Shown in pieces: positions 24,871 to 34,278 of a stretch of DNA of 64,000 nt (the stretch's first letter is position 1; each line of letters opens with the position of its first letter). Source of the DNA: CAKVLS01 sp045534265 (lineage in GTDB: Bacteria > Bacillota > Clostridia > Christensenellales > UBA1242). The translations under genes and the position numbers were made by a program. Below the pieces are notes generated by a model. That model saw only the letters and a list, made by a program, of their open reading frames with translations. It did no database searches and had not been told where the DNA came from. The DNA is taken from the NCBI GenBank assembly GCA_045534265.1, contig JAZSJH010000007.1, positions 1-64,000 of the forward strand, in the 5' to 3' direction.

Positions 24871-26820
24871 ATGAAAAAAGATGATGCTGAAAAAATAAAA
24901 AAGGACGAAGAAACACTTACAAAATCTAAAAAATATACCGAAGATGATATTCAAGTTTTGGAAGGACTTGAACCTGTAAGAAAGCGTCCTGGTATGTATA
25001 TAGGCTCTACAGATGAACGTGGTCTTCACCACCTTATCACAGAGATAGTTGACAATAGTATTGACGAAGCTTTGGCTGGTTATTGCGACAAGATTATTGT
25101 TAGCCTTAACAAAGACGGTTCTGTTACTGTTACAGACAATGGTCGTGGTATCCCAACTGGTATGCATAAGACTGAGAAAAAATCTGCCGTAGAAGTAGTT
25201 TTAACAAAACTTCACGCCGGCGGTAAATTTGGTGGCGAAGGTTACAAAATCTCAGGTGGTTTGCACGGTGTTGGTTTGTCAGTAGTTAACGCTTTGTCAA
25301 AAAAGCTTAAAGTGGAAATTTGGCAAAATAATATTCACTTCAAACAAGAGTACAAAACAGGTATTCCACAATACCCACTAAAAGAGATAGGCGAAACAAA
25401 AAATCGTGGTACTGCTGTTACTTTCCTTCCTGATGATGAAATTTTTGAAACAGTAAACTTCAACTATGACACTCTTAAATCTAGATTTAGAGAAATAGCT
25501 TTCCTAAACAAAGGTTTAACTATTGTTTTGCAAGACAAGAGAGAAGGTCAAGAGAGAGAAGATGAGTTTTACTTCAAAGGCGGAATTATTGAGTTTGTTG
25601 AATTTTTGAACAAAGGCAAAGAAACATTATTCCCAGAACCTGTTTATATAAACAAAATCACAAAAACTAGCGAAGTAGAAATATCTTTCCAATACAATGA
25701 TGGTTATAACGAAGTAATTAACGCATACGCAAACAACATCAACACTGAAGAAGGTGGTACACACCTTGTTGGTTTCAAAAATGCTTTGACAAAAGTAATT
25801 AATGACTATGCTCAAAAAGCAAAGATTGTTAAAGAAAGCGAAAAACTATCTGGCGAAGATTGTAGAGAAGGTCTTACCGCTGTTATCTCTGTAAAACTTC
25901 AAAATCCACAATTTGAAGGCCAAACAAAAACTAAACTTGGTAACAGCGAAATGAGAACACTTGTAGAAAAAGCCTTAACAGATGTTTTTGGTGATTATCT
26001 AGAAGAAAATCCAAATGTAGCTAAAGAGCTTATTTTGAAGAGTGTTTCTGCTCAAAGAGCAAGAGATGCCGCTCGTAAGGCAAAAGAACTAACAAGAAGA
26101 AAAGGTGTACTTGAATCTACTACACTTCCAGGTAAGCTTGCTGACTGTAGCGAAAAAGACCCTTCACTATGCGAAATATTTATAGTCGAAGGTGACTCTG
26201 CGGGTGGTACTGCAAAAACTGGCCGTGATAGAAGATATCAAGCTATTCTTCCACTTCGTGGTAAGATTTTGAACGTAGAAAAAACAAGACTTGGTAGAGT
26301 ACTTGAAAACAACGAAATTAAATCAATGATTACAGCATTTGGCTGCGGAATACATAATGATTATAAAGAAGAAAAACTAAGATATAACAAAATTATTTGT
26401 ATGACTGATGCCGACGTTGATGGTAGCCATATTAGAATATTGCTACTTACATTCTTCTTTAGATTTATGAAGCCACTTATCGAAAATGGTCACGTATACA
26501 TAGCTCAACCACCGCTATACAAAGTAGCCCGTGGTAAAGATATAAAGTACGTTTATAGTGACGAAGAATTAGAAAAAGCCCTAGACGCTATGGGAAGAAA
26601 AGGCACTGAAATCCAAAGATACAAAGGTCTTGGTGAAATGAGTGAAGAACAACTATGGCAAACAACAATGAACCCAGAAAACAGAACACTACTTAGAGTT
26701 CGTATGGAAGATGCTCTAGAAGCAGATGGTATCTTCAGTACACTTATGGGTGAAAATCCAGAACTTAGAAGACAGTTTATCGAAGAAAATGCAACTTTGG
26801 TAAAAGACCTTGATATCTAG
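24871..26820 (+). CDS. gyrB: DNA gyrase subunit B
   Basis: GyrB is the ATPase subunit of DNA gyrase, which introduces negative supercoils. The GHKL ATPase domain shows DNSIDEALAG, DNGRGIP and GGLHGVGLSVVNALS. The TOPRIM domain shows EGDSAGG and DADVDGSHI. The C-terminal tail motif YKGLGEMS(E)EQLW is present. The length of 649 is normal for Gram-positive GyrB. GCGAGG precedes the ATG, and a Lys-rich N-terminal leader of about 22 residues comes before the conserved IQVLEGLEPVRKRPGMYIG block. gyrA follows after 19 bp. Confidence 0.98.
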   Translation: MKKDDAEKIKKDEETLTKSKKYTEDDIQVLEGLEPVRKRPGMYIGSTDERGLHHLITEIVDNSIDEALAGYCDKIIVSLNKDGSVTVTDNGRGIPTGMHKTEKKSAVEVVLTKLHAGGKFGGEGYKISGGLHGVGLSVVNALSKKLKVEIWQNNIHFKQEYKTGIPQYPLKEIGETKNRGTAVTFLPDDEIFETVNFNYDTLKSRFREIAFLNKGLTIVLQDKREGQEREDEFYFKGGIIEFVEFLNKGKETLFPEPVYINKITKTSEVEISFQYNDGYNEVINAYANNINTEEGGTHLVGFKNALTKVINDYAQKAKIVKESEKLSGEDCREGLTAVISVKLQNPQFEGQTKTKLGNSEMRTLVEKALTDVFGDYLEENPNVAKELILKSVSAQRARDAARKAKELTRRKGVLESTTLPGKLADCSEKDPSLCEIFIVEGDSAGGTAKTGRDRRYQAILPLRGKILNVEKTRLGRVLENNEIKSMITAFGCGIHNDYKEEKLRYNKIICMTDADVDGSHIRILLLTFFFRFMKPLIENGHVYIAQPPLYKVARGKDIKYVYSDEELEKALDAMGRKGTEIQRYKGLGEMSEEQLWQTTMNPENRTLLRVRMEDALEADGIFSTLMGENPELRRQFIEENATLVKDLDI

Positions 26821-26839
26821 GATATAACGGAGTGATAAT

Positions 26840-29332
26840 ATGAAAAAAAGAGATTATTCAGAAGAATTAGAAAAAATCGAAGATAAAACTTTATATAAAG
26901 ATATAGAAATCAATGATGAACTTAAAAAGTCATTTATAGCATATGCTATGGCAGTTAACGTATCAAGAGCTATACCAGATGTAAGAGACGGACTAAAACC
27001 TGTTCATAGAAGAATACTTTATGCTATGGGAGAGTTAAATCTATCTAACGACAAACCTTACAGAAAATGTGCCCGTATTGTCGGTGACGTTCTTGGTAAG
27101 TTCCACCCACACGGCGATTCAGCTGTATACGAAGCTTTGGTTAGACTTGCCCAAAACTTTTCTATTAGATGCCCACTTGTTGATGGTCAAGGTAACTTTG
27201 GTAGCATAGACGGCGACCCAGCCGCAGCTCAAAGATATACCGAAGCACGTCTTAGCAAAATTGCTGGCGAAATGCTTCGTGATATAGAAAAAGAAACAGT
27301 AGATTTTTATCCAAACTTTGATGGAACACTTCAACAACCATCAGTACTTCCTAGTAGATTCCCAAACCTACTTGTTAACGGCGCTGACGGTATCGCTGTA
27401 GGTATGGCAACTAATATTCCGCCTCATAACCTAGGCGAAGTAATTGATGGCGTTATAGCCCTAATAGACAACCCAGAAATTGATATCGAAGAGCTTATTA
27501 AGATTATTCCTGCTCCAGACTATCCAACCAAAGGCCTTATTATGGGTAGAGCATCTGTAAAGAATGCTTATCGTACAGGTAGAGGCAATATCGTAGTTAG
27601 AGCAAGAACAGATATCGAAGTTAACGAAAAGACAGGTAAACAAAGTATTATTGTTACCGAACTTCCATACCAAGTAAACAAAGCAAAACTTGTAGAATAT
27701 ATTGCAACACTTGTTAGAGATAAAAAGATTGAAGGTATCTCAGACCTAAGAGATGAAAGCGGTAGAGAAGGTATGCGTATTGTTATCGAACTTAAAAAAG
27801 ATGCAAACGCACAAGTAGTACTAAATCTATTATATAAACATACACAAATGCAACAAGGCAGCGGAATTATCTTCCTAGCCCTAGTAAACGGCGAACCAAA
27901 GATTTGTAACCTAAAAGAAATGCTTTATCATTATCTAGAGCACCAAAAAGAAGTTATTTTGCGTAGAACAAAATACGACCTAGAAAGAGCTCAAGAAAGA
28001 GCACATATCTTAGAAGGACTTGTTATCGCACTTAAAAATATTGATAAAGTTATCAAAATCATCAAATCAAGCCAAGACAGAGTAGACGCTTGCGAAAAAC
28101 TTTGTGCTAACTTTACTTTGACTGAAAAACAAGCCGGCGCAATCCTTGATATGAAACTTCAAAGATTGACAAGTCTAGAAGTTTATAAAATAGAAGAAGA
28201 ATTAAAAGAACTTCACGAAAAAATCGCTGAATACAAAAGCATTATTCGTAGCGAAGCAAAAGTTCTTGCTATTGTCAAAACAGAACTTATCGAAATCAAA
28301 GAAAAATACGCAACACCACGTGTTAGCGAAATCTGCATAGACGAAGGCGAACTAGATATCGAAGACTTTATCGAAAAAGAAGATGTTATGATATCTCTTA
28401 CTCATATGGGATATGTTAAGAGACAACCAATCACCGAATACCACGCACAAAGACGTGGCGGCGTAGGTGTATCAGGACATAAGACAAAAGAAGAAGACTT
28501 TGTAGAAACAATGTTCGTATCATCAACACATGATGACTTACTATTCTTTACAAGCAAAGGTAAAGTATTTAGCAAAAAAGCATACTTTATCCCAGAAGCT
28601 CAAAAAGCAGCCAAAGGTAGAGCTATTGTAAACCTGCTTCAACTAGAAGAAGGCGAAACAGTAACAACTATCCTTCGTATAGAACCAAACGCAAGAGGCT
28701 ACCTAATGATGGCAACAAAAGAAGGTTTGATTAAGAAAACTGACCTTCAAGAATTTGCTAATATCCGTAAAGTAGGTAAGATAGCTATTAAACTAAGCGA
28801 TACAGATAGTTTGATTTCTGTTCAAATAACAAATGGTAGAGACGAAATCTTAGTAGCTAGCCACGAAGGTAAATGTATTAGATTTAGCGAAGAAGACGTA
28901 AGACCTATGGGTAGAGATACACAAGGTGTACGTAGTATCAAACTTGACGGCAAAGACTATGTAGTAGATATGGCAGTTATCAAAAACGGCAGCCAAATCC
29001 TAACCGTATCAGAAAACGGTTTCGGTAAACGTAGCGATCCATCAGACTATAGACTACAAACTCGTGGTGGTAAAGGTATTAAGGCCGGTGTATTTAATAG
29101 TAAGACTGGTAAACTTGTAAACCTAAAACAAGTTAAAAATGACGAAGACGTAATTATAATTACAGATAATGGTACAATCATAAGACTGCAAGCAACCGAA
29201 ATTACAAAAATCGGTCGTGACACTCAAGGTGTAAGAATTATGCGTATCAAAGGCGATAATTACAAAGTAGTTTGCGCATCAGTTACCGCTCACGAAGAAA
29301 TAGACGAAAGCGAAGAAACAGAAGAAGAATAA
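26840..29332 (+). CDS. gyrA: DNA gyrase subunit A
   Basis: GyrA breaks and rejoins DNA. The catalytic Tyr133 lies in AAQRYTEARL. The quinolone-determining region keeps Ser94 and Glu98 (HPHGDSAVYEAL), the usual susceptible-type residues for Gram-positive GyrA. The C-terminal beta-pinwheel is present. The GyrA box, which wraps DNA, reads QRRGGVG at 537-543, with Val where Lys or Arg is usual. The C-terminus is acidic. The length of 830 is normal, and a GyrA rather than ParC assignment rests on the gyrB operon and the box. Confidence 0.96.
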   Translation: MKKRDYSEELEKIEDKTLYKDIEINDELKKSFIAYAMAVNVSRAIPDVRDGLKPVHRRILYAMGELNLSNDKPYRKCARIVGDVLGKFHPHGDSAVYEALVRLAQNFSIRCPLVDGQGNFGSIDGDPAAAQRYTEARLSKIAGEMLRDIEKETVDFYPNFDGTLQQPSVLPSRFPNLLVNGADGIAVGMATNIPPHNLGEVIDGVIALIDNPEIDIEELIKIIPAPDYPTKGLIMGRASVKNAYRTGRGNIVVRARTDIEVNEKTGKQSIIVTELPYQVNKAKLVEYIATLVRDKKIEGISDLRDESGREGMRIVIELKKDANAQVVLNLLYKHTQMQQGSGIIFLALVNGEPKICNLKEMLYHYLEHQKEVILRRTKYDLERAQERAHILEGLVIALKNIDKVIKIIKSSQDRVDACEKLCANFTLTEKQAGAILDMKLQRLTSLEVYKIEEELKELHEKIAEYKSIIRSEAKVLAIVKTELIEIKEKYATPRVSEICIDEGELDIEDFIEKEDVMISLTHMGYVKRQPITEYHAQRRGGVGVSGHKTKEEDFVETMFVSSTHDDLLFFTSKGKVFSKKAYFIPEAQKAAKGRAIVNLLQLEEGETVTTILRIEPNARGYLMMATKEGLIKKTDLQEFANIRKVGKIAIKLSDTDSLISVQITNGRDEILVASHEGKCIRFSEEDVRPMGRDTQGVRSIKLDGKDYVVDMAVIKNGSQILTVSENGFGKRSDPSDYRLQTRGGKGIKAGVFNSKTGKLVNLKQVKNDEDVIIITDNGTIIRLQATEITKIGRDTQGVRIMRIKGDNYKVVCASVTAHEEIDESEETEEE

Positions 29333-29400
29333 TATTCCCCTAAACAATAATCTTCTCAATCTTCAGAAATCAAAATTTCAAAAATAAATATTCATAAATC

Positions 29401-29437
29401 AAAAAAGATAAGTGAAAAACCACTTATCTTTTTTTAT
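29401..29437 (+). terminator. Terminator of gyrBA
   Basis: AAAAGATAAGTG pairs with CACTTATCTTTT (29421-29432), followed by more T. Confidence 0.9.
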
Positions 29438-29509
29438 ATTCCTTTTGATGTCCCAAAAAAGTCCTTTGGCATATGCTATACTAAATAAAAAACAAGGAGT
29501 AATAAATAT

Positions 29510-29575
29510 ATGCTTTGCTTATTTGGTTTTTTAGTATTTATAGTTAGTTTTTACAAAAATATAATGAAATGGTAA
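29510..29575 (+). CDS. 21-residue single-membrane-segment microprotein (putative)
   Basis: ATG at 29510 with the SD AAGGAGT ten bases upstream encodes a 21-residue hydrophobic peptide starting MLCLFGFLVFIV and ending KNIMKW. An extended -10 element (TGCTATACT) lies at about 29473-29481. The size and hydrophobicity recall small membrane peptides and type I toxins, but no antisense RNA was identified. It is followed at 20 bp by another SD-led small gene. The sequence alone cannot prove it is translated. Confidence 0.45.
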   Translation: MLCLFGFLVFIVSFYKNIMKW

Positions 29576-29594
29576 TTCAAGGAGATAAAAAAAT

Positions 29595-29846
29595 ATGATT
29601 GAAAAAGAATATGCTTTGAAACTTAAAGAAAAAGTCCAAGAAGAACTTATCAAAGATAAATCAAACTATTTTTGCGAATATGCAATCCAAAATAAAGAAC
29701 TTGCACAATGTGATTATCGCACTTTACAAGCAGAGTGTGAAAAACTAGGTTTTCACATTTACAATTTCAAAGAAAGTCCTGTTTATCAAAAAATTTTATC
29801 AAAAGGAAAATGGACTAAATATTCTATTTTAATATTTTTTCCTTGA
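29595..29846 (+). CDS. Small unknown protein (83 residues)
   Basis: A hydrophilic N-terminal region (EKEYALKLKEKVQEEL...) and a short, more hydrophobic end (YSILIFFP). The AAGGAG SD nine bases before the ATG is good. Two cysteines lie in the middle. I do not recognise a family. It is probably in one transcript with the 21-residue peptide before it and the 77-residue protein after it. Confidence 0.55.
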   Translation: MIEKEYALKLKEKVQEELIKDKSNYFCEYAIQNKELAQCDYRTLQAECEKLGFHIYNFKESPVYQKILSKGKWTKYSILIFFP

Positions 29847-29892
29847 CTAACAAATTATCATAAATATACTTTTTATAAGGTGGTATAAATAT

Positions 29893-30126
29893 ATGAATAT
29901 AATGAAAGATATTATAGAAAATACAATTAAACATATAATTGAAGAATTAAAAACTCCAAAAACATATTTAATAACAGATACAAACAAAATTATTGAAGAC
30001 AACTTTGAATACATCAAAAATCAATTACTAACTCACAATATAACAATAGATAGAATAAAAAACAAAAAGTATACATATGTTGTTTCAAACAACCCAACGG
30101 ATTTTATACCTAAAAGACCTTTATAG
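29893..30126 (+). CDS. Small unknown protein (77 residues)
   Basis: A soluble, probably helical protein (MNIMKDIIENTIKHIIEEL..., ending FIPKRPL). The SD AAGGTGG precedes the ATG. The terminator hairpin begins inside the last codons. No family recognised. It shares size and lysine-rich character with the preceding 83-residue protein, but no clear homology. Confidence 0.55.
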   Translation: MNIMKDIIENTIKHIIEELKTPKTYLITDTNKIIEDNFEYIKNQLLTHNITIDRIKNKKYTYVVSNNPTDFIPKRPL

Positions 30127-30138
30127 GTCTTTTTTATT
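30112..30138 (+). terminator. Terminator of the microprotein cluster
   Basis: AAAAGACCT (30112-30120) pairs with AGGTCTTTT (30125-30133), followed by T. The stem includes the last codons of the 77-residue gene. Confidence 0.85.
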
Positions 30139-30171
30139 TTACAAAATTTATTTAGCGGAATTTATAATAGA

Positions 30172-30200
30172 TTGCGCAACGGATATTTTGATGATATAAT
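30172..30200 (+). promoter_or_regulatory. Promoter of the ABC-F gene, nearly leaderless
   Basis: TTGCGC (30172-30177), 17 nt, TATAAT (30195-30200) with extended TGA. Only 9 nt separate the -10 from the ATG, so the 5' leader would be about 3 nt and there is no SD. Confidence 0.7.
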
Positions 30201-30209
30201 GACTTTACT

Positions 30210-32120
30210 ATGAGATTATTTTTAGACAATATAAGTGTTTCTTTTGGTGAAAATGAAATATTAAAGAATATATCCTTTGAAGTTAATTCAAAAGACAAAG
30301 TAGCTATTGTCGGTCGTAACGGCTCAGGCAAGACTACGCTTTTGAGAGTTATAACAGGTGAGCAAGAAATTGATGTTGATGATAAAAACGCAGCAAAGAT
30401 CCAAAAGACCGGGAAGTTTCAAATAGGCTACCTTAAACAAATAGCCTTTGAAGATGACAAAGAAACATTTGAAAATGAAATATTAAAAGCATACAATGAT
30501 GTTTTGCAGATAAAAAAGCAGATTGATGATATCGAACAAAAGATGCAAGAAAACTGTTTGCAAGAAGATATTATAAAACACGACAAACTTTTGACAAGGT
30601 ATGATATACTTGGTGGATATACTTATCTTAAAGAATATAACACCGCAATCAAAAAGTTTGGATTTACAGAAAGTGACAAAACAAAGAAGCTATGTGAGTT
30701 TTCTGGCGGACAAAGAACAAAGATAGCTCTTATCAAACTTCTTTTGAGCAAGCCCGACCTTTTAATACTAGATGAGCCAACCAATCACTTAGATATTACA
30801 AGTATTGAGTGGCTTGAAGATTATTTAGCCGAATACCAAAAAGCTATCGTTGTAGTATCCCACGACAGAGCTTTTCTAGATAAGTTCGCAACAGTTGTAT
30901 ATGAGATAGAAAGGCATAAGATAAAAAGATATGTAGGAAATTATTCTAAGTTTGTAAAAACAAAAGAGCTAAACTACGAAAAAGACCTAAAAGAATATAA
31001 AGAACACACAGAAGAAAAAGCAAGACTACAAGCTTTGGCCGATAGATTTAGATACAAAGCAACCAAAGCAAAAATGGCTCAAAGCAAACTTAAGCAAATA
31101 GAAAGAATGGGAGATATGGATATTCCAGAAAAAGCCGATACAAAAGCCTTTTCTTTCAATACAAGACCAAAGATAGAGAGTGGCGAAGAAGTTTTGTTTG
31201 CCCAAAATATAGAGATAGGTTATGACAAAACTCTAAGTAAGTTAAACTTTAGAATATTCAAAGGCGAAAAAGTAGGTGTTGTCGGCGGTAACGGCCTTGG
31301 CAAATCCACCCTTCTTAAAAGTATAGTAGGAAAAACAGCTTTGCTTGGTGGCAAGATAAAGTTTGGTGTAAATGTAGATATTGGATATTTTGACCAACAG
31401 TCTGCAACTAATAATATTAAAGACGAAAGTATATTGGATAACTTTTTAGGTGAATTTCCAGAAGAAGACACCCAAGAAGCCAGAAGAATACTAGGAATGT
31501 TTTGTTTTACGCAAGATGATGTGTTCAAAAATTTAAGAGACTTATCGGGTGGCGAAAGGGTAAGATTAGAGCTTTGCAAAATTCTCAAAAGAAGACCAAA
31601 CTTTTTAATCCTAGACGAGCCAACCAATCATATGGATATAGTCAGCCGAGAAGCTTTAGAAAAAATGCTACTAGAATACAAAGGCACAATACTTTTTGTA
31701 TCTCACGATAGATATTTTGTTAACAAGATAGCAAATAACCTTATTGTATTTGAAGATGGTGATTCAAAATTTTTGAAAGACACTACTTATAAAGAGTACG
31801 AAAGGGATTTGAAAGAAAGAAGAGATATTGATACTCCAAAGCAAGAAAAACAAACAAACATACTTTGTGAAGAAAAACCAAAAATTGCAACCCAAAACCA
31901 ATATCTTCTAAATAAAGAAAAAGCAAGAAACAAAGCAAAGAGCAAAAAACTAGAATCAAAAATACAACAGCTAGAAGAAAATATAAAGATTCTAAATAAA
32001 GAATTAGAAAGCCCTGATGTATGTTGTGACTATATCAAAGTAATGGAAATCCAACAAAAGATAGACAATAACTCTCAAGAACTAGAAAAACTTATGGAAG
32101 AATGGATTAATCTTAATTGA
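30210..32120 (+). CDS. ABC-F family ATPase (translation factor or ribosome protection type)
   Basis: Two ABC nucleotide-binding domains in one soluble polypeptide, with no membrane segments. The first domain has Walker A GRNGSGKT at 35-42 and FSGGQ near 163. The second has GGNGLGKS near 358 and LSGGE near 446. Both have LDEPTNH(L/M)D. The linker between domains is about 80 residues, and a coiled coil fills about 570-636. ABC-F proteins act in the ribosomal E site; this one resembles the housekeeping Uup/YdiF type more than a known antibiotic-protection factor, but this is not decisive. Translation must start without an SD if the promoter at 30172 is right. Confidence 0.9.
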   Translation: MRLFLDNISVSFGENEILKNISFEVNSKDKVAIVGRNGSGKTTLLRVITGEQEIDVDDKNAAKIQKTGKFQIGYLKQIAFEDDKETFENEILKAYNDVLQIKKQIDDIEQKMQENCLQEDIIKHDKLLTRYDILGGYTYLKEYNTAIKKFGFTESDKTKKLCEFSGGQRTKIALIKLLLSKPDLLILDEPTNHLDITSIEWLEDYLAEYQKAIVVVSHDRAFLDKFATVVYEIERHKIKRYVGNYSKFVKTKELNYEKDLKEYKEHTEEKARLQALADRFRYKATKAKMAQSKLKQIERMGDMDIPEKADTKAFSFNTRPKIESGEEVLFAQNIEIGYDKTLSKLNFRIFKGEKVGVVGGNGLGKSTLLKSIVGKTALLGGKIKFGVNVDIGYFDQQSATNNIKDESILDNFLGEFPEEDTQEARRILGMFCFTQDDVFKNLRDLSGGERVRLELCKILKRRPNFLILDEPTNHMDIVSREALEKMLLEYKGTILFVSHDRYFVNKIANNLIVFEDGDSKFLKDTTYKEYERDLKERRDIDTPKQEKQTNILCEEKPKIATQNQYLLNKEKARNKAKSKKLESKIQQLEENIKILNKELESPDVCCDYIKVMEIQQKIDNNSQELEKLMEEWINLN

Positions 32121-32186
32121 TAATATAAAATATATACTATTTTGTTATTAATTACCTTTTGTTAATAAAAGTCTAAAAGCATATTA

Positions 32187-32216
32187 TTAAAAGACCTAAT
32201 GTTAGGTCTTTTTTAT
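32187..32216 (+). terminator. Terminator of the ABC-F gene
   Basis: AAGACCTAA (32191-32199) pairs with TTAGGTCTT (32202-32210), followed by T5. It resembles the hairpin at 30112. Confidence 0.82.
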
Positions 32217-32291
32217 TTTATAAAAAACATATTCCATATTTTGTTTATTTGTGATAGTATATATATAGATTTGTAAAAACACGGAGAAATT

Positions 32292-33209
32292 ATGGAAATA
32301 TACGTAATAAGTTATGATAAAGACTTTAGCAAAAAACAATTAGAAAGATTAAACGAAATGGGAAGAGTTATATTTTGCGATAGTATGACAGCTTTTCTTA
32401 AAAGCGGGGTTTTGAGAAGTCGTGCCGAAAAGATAATAGCCATACGTCCTACATTTTGTGACTATTCCTTCCCAAATGAAGTTATTGATAAAATAAAAAA
32501 CCTTAGAGCAATATGTGTTTATACCACAAGCTGCCACTATTTAGATTTGGAATATTGCAAAAACAAAGGCATTATAGTAACTAACACCCCAGGCTATGCA
32601 ACAGATGCTATAGCAGAGTATCTATACTTCCTTGCGCTTTGTTGTCTAAAGAGACTTCCTATCCAAATAAAATATGGAAAACAAGAATTTAGTGATATTT
32701 TCCTTCAATCAGAACTAAAAAACAAAAAGGTCGGAATTATCGGTATGGGTAATATCGGTAAAAAGATTGCAGATATGTGTTACCGTGCAGGAAATAAGAT
32801 TTTCTATTATTCTTTGAACAAATACATTGATGAATACCGTATGATAGGACTTCAAGAATTATTTACAAACTGCGACATTATCTTCTGTTGTTTGACTATA
32901 GACGGAACAACTCAAGATTTGATTACGGACAATCACCTTCTATCTATGAAGAAAAACGCAGTATTTATAAGCGGTACTGGACCATATCTTCACAATCATA
33001 AACTTATGCTAGACTTAGTTGGTCGTGGCAAAGTCTTTGGTTACGGTCTAGAAGAACCAAACAAAACAGTTATGGATTACGAAGGAAACGTAATGGTAAC
33101 TAGCGAATACGCTTGGTTTACCAAAGAAGCCAAGTCAAAAAGAAAAGATATTATGATAGACTCTATCGAAGGTGTTATTAGAAATAATATAATCAATAGA
33201 CTTATCTAA
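32292..33209 (+). CDS. D-2-hydroxyacid dehydrogenase-like protein lacking catalytic residues
   Basis: The fold is that of NAD-dependent D-isomer 2-hydroxyacid dehydrogenases: 305 residues with the Rossmann motif GMGNIG at 150-155. The region after it should carry a catalytic Arg (usual NxxRG); here it reads FISGTGPYLH. The Glu region is present as LEEPN. The C-terminal catalytic His (usual TPH) is replaced in MVTSEYAWFT. It may therefore be a binding or regulatory protein, or use a different chemistry. ACGGAGA precedes the ATG and a terminator follows. It stands alone. Confidence 0.8.
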   Translation: MEIYVISYDKDFSKKQLERLNEMGRVIFCDSMTAFLKSGVLRSRAEKIIAIRPTFCDYSFPNEVIDKIKNLRAICVYTTSCHYLDLEYCKNKGIIVTNTPGYATDAIAEYLYFLALCCLKRLPIQIKYGKQEFSDIFLQSELKNKKVGIIGMGNIGKKIADMCYRAGNKIFYYSLNKYIDEYRMIGLQELFTNCDIIFCCLTIDGTTQDLITDNHLLSMKKNAVFISGTGPYLHNHKLMLDLVGRGKVFGYGLEEPNKTVMDYEGNVMVTSEYAWFTKEAKSKRKDIMIDSIEGVIRNNIINRLI

Positions 33210-33230
33210 AGTAAATCTAAATAAAAAATA

Positions 33231-33264
33231 AAAAGTCTAAACAAATAATGTTTAGGCTTTTTTT
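33231..33264 (+). terminator. Terminator of the dehydrogenase-like gene
   Basis: AAGTCTAAACA (33233-33243) pairs with TGTTTAGGCTT (33249-33259) with one wobble, then T. Confidence 0.82.
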
Positions 33265-33389
33265 GATTAGCTAATTTATAAAGGTCTTTTTGTTTTAGAT
33301 AAAAAACTTTTTTGCTTCCTTATATAAAAAGTGTTTTGAAATATAAATCAAAATCTTTATAATAGTTTTGTAAATAGGAATTTATAAAA

Positions 33390-34235
33390 ATGATATGTAA
33401 CAGCTGTCCAAGAAAATGTAATATAGATAGAGAAAAAGTAACTGGCTATTGTGGCGTGGCAAAAATGAAAGTTGCTAAAGTAATGACACACTTTTGGGAA
33501 GAGCCAATCATTTGTGATGAAAAGGGTAGCGGGGCGATATTTTTTAGCGGGTGTAATCTTAAATGTAACTATTGCCAAAATTATGAAATCAGTCACGAAG
33601 GCAAAGGGCAAGATTATACACCAGAAATGCTAGCAAAAGTTTTTGAAGATTTTGATGCCTTACCGGTTAACAATATAAACCTAGTTACGCCATCACATTT
33701 TATAGATGAGATAATCAAAGCTTTTGAAATTTATAAACCACATAAACCTGTTGTATATAATAGCAGTGGTTATGATGATATTGACGCCCTAAAAAGAATT
33801 GATAAGTATATCGACATATACCTTGTTGACCTAAAATATTTTGATAGTAATTTGTCACTAGCTTTGTCCAAAGCAAAAGACTATTTCAATGTCGCAAGCA
33901 AAGCCATAGACTTTATTTTAAGTCAAAAACCTGTTGATGAATTTGATGGTGACATTATGACAAAAGGTGTGATAATAAGGCATCTTGTTTTGCCAGGAAA
34001 CACCAGCGATAGTTTGAAGGTTTTAGATTATCTAAAATCCGCCGGAGCTCAAAATCGCTATATAAGCTTGATGGGGCAATATACTCCGTGTTACAATGCA
34101 TCTGGCGACCTAAAACGTCCGCTTAAAAAGCTAGAGTATACAAGAGTAATTTCATACTTTAACAAGCTTGGTTTTACAAAAGGTTTTTGCCAAGATTTGT
34201 CATCATCAAGCACTGACTTTATACCAGATTTTTAA
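33390..34235 (+). CDS. Radical SAM protein, PFL-activating-enzyme-like (PflX type)
   Basis: The radical SAM cluster motif CNLKCNYC (C55, C59, C62) is preceded by a cysteine-rich N-terminus (C3, C6, C10, C21; CxxCPRxC). That layout is characteristic of the uncharacterised PflX-type homologues of pyruvate formate-lyase activase. SAM-binding strands such as VVYNSSGYD and YLVDLKYF follow. The length of 281 is close to the family. No glycyl-radical enzyme lies next to it, so the target is unknown. An AGGA lies about 10 bases before the ATG and a TATAAT is nearby. An oxygen-sensitive enzyme fits an anaerobic host. Confidence 0.87.
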   Translation: MICNSCPRKCNIDREKVTGYCGVAKMKVAKVMTHFWEEPIICDEKGSGAIFFSGCNLKCNYCQNYEISHEGKGQDYTPEMLAKVFEDFDALPVNNINLVTPSHFIDEIIKAFEIYKPHKPVVYNSSGYDDIDALKRIDKYIDIYLVDLKYFDSNLSLALSKAKDYFNVASKAIDFILSQKPVDEFDGDIMTKGVIIRHLVLPGNTSDSLKVLDYLKSAGAQNRYISLMGQYTPCYNASGDLKRPLKKLEYTRVISYFNKLGFTKGFCQDLSSSSTDFIPDF

Positions 34236-34245
34236 TAATAAAATT

Positions 34246-34278
34246 AAGCAGAAAAAATGAAAAAATTTTCTGCTTTTT
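34246..34278 (+). terminator. Terminator of the radical SAM gene
   Basis: AAGCAGAAAA (34246-34255) pairs with TTTTCTGCTT (34266-34275), followed by T. Confidence 0.85.
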
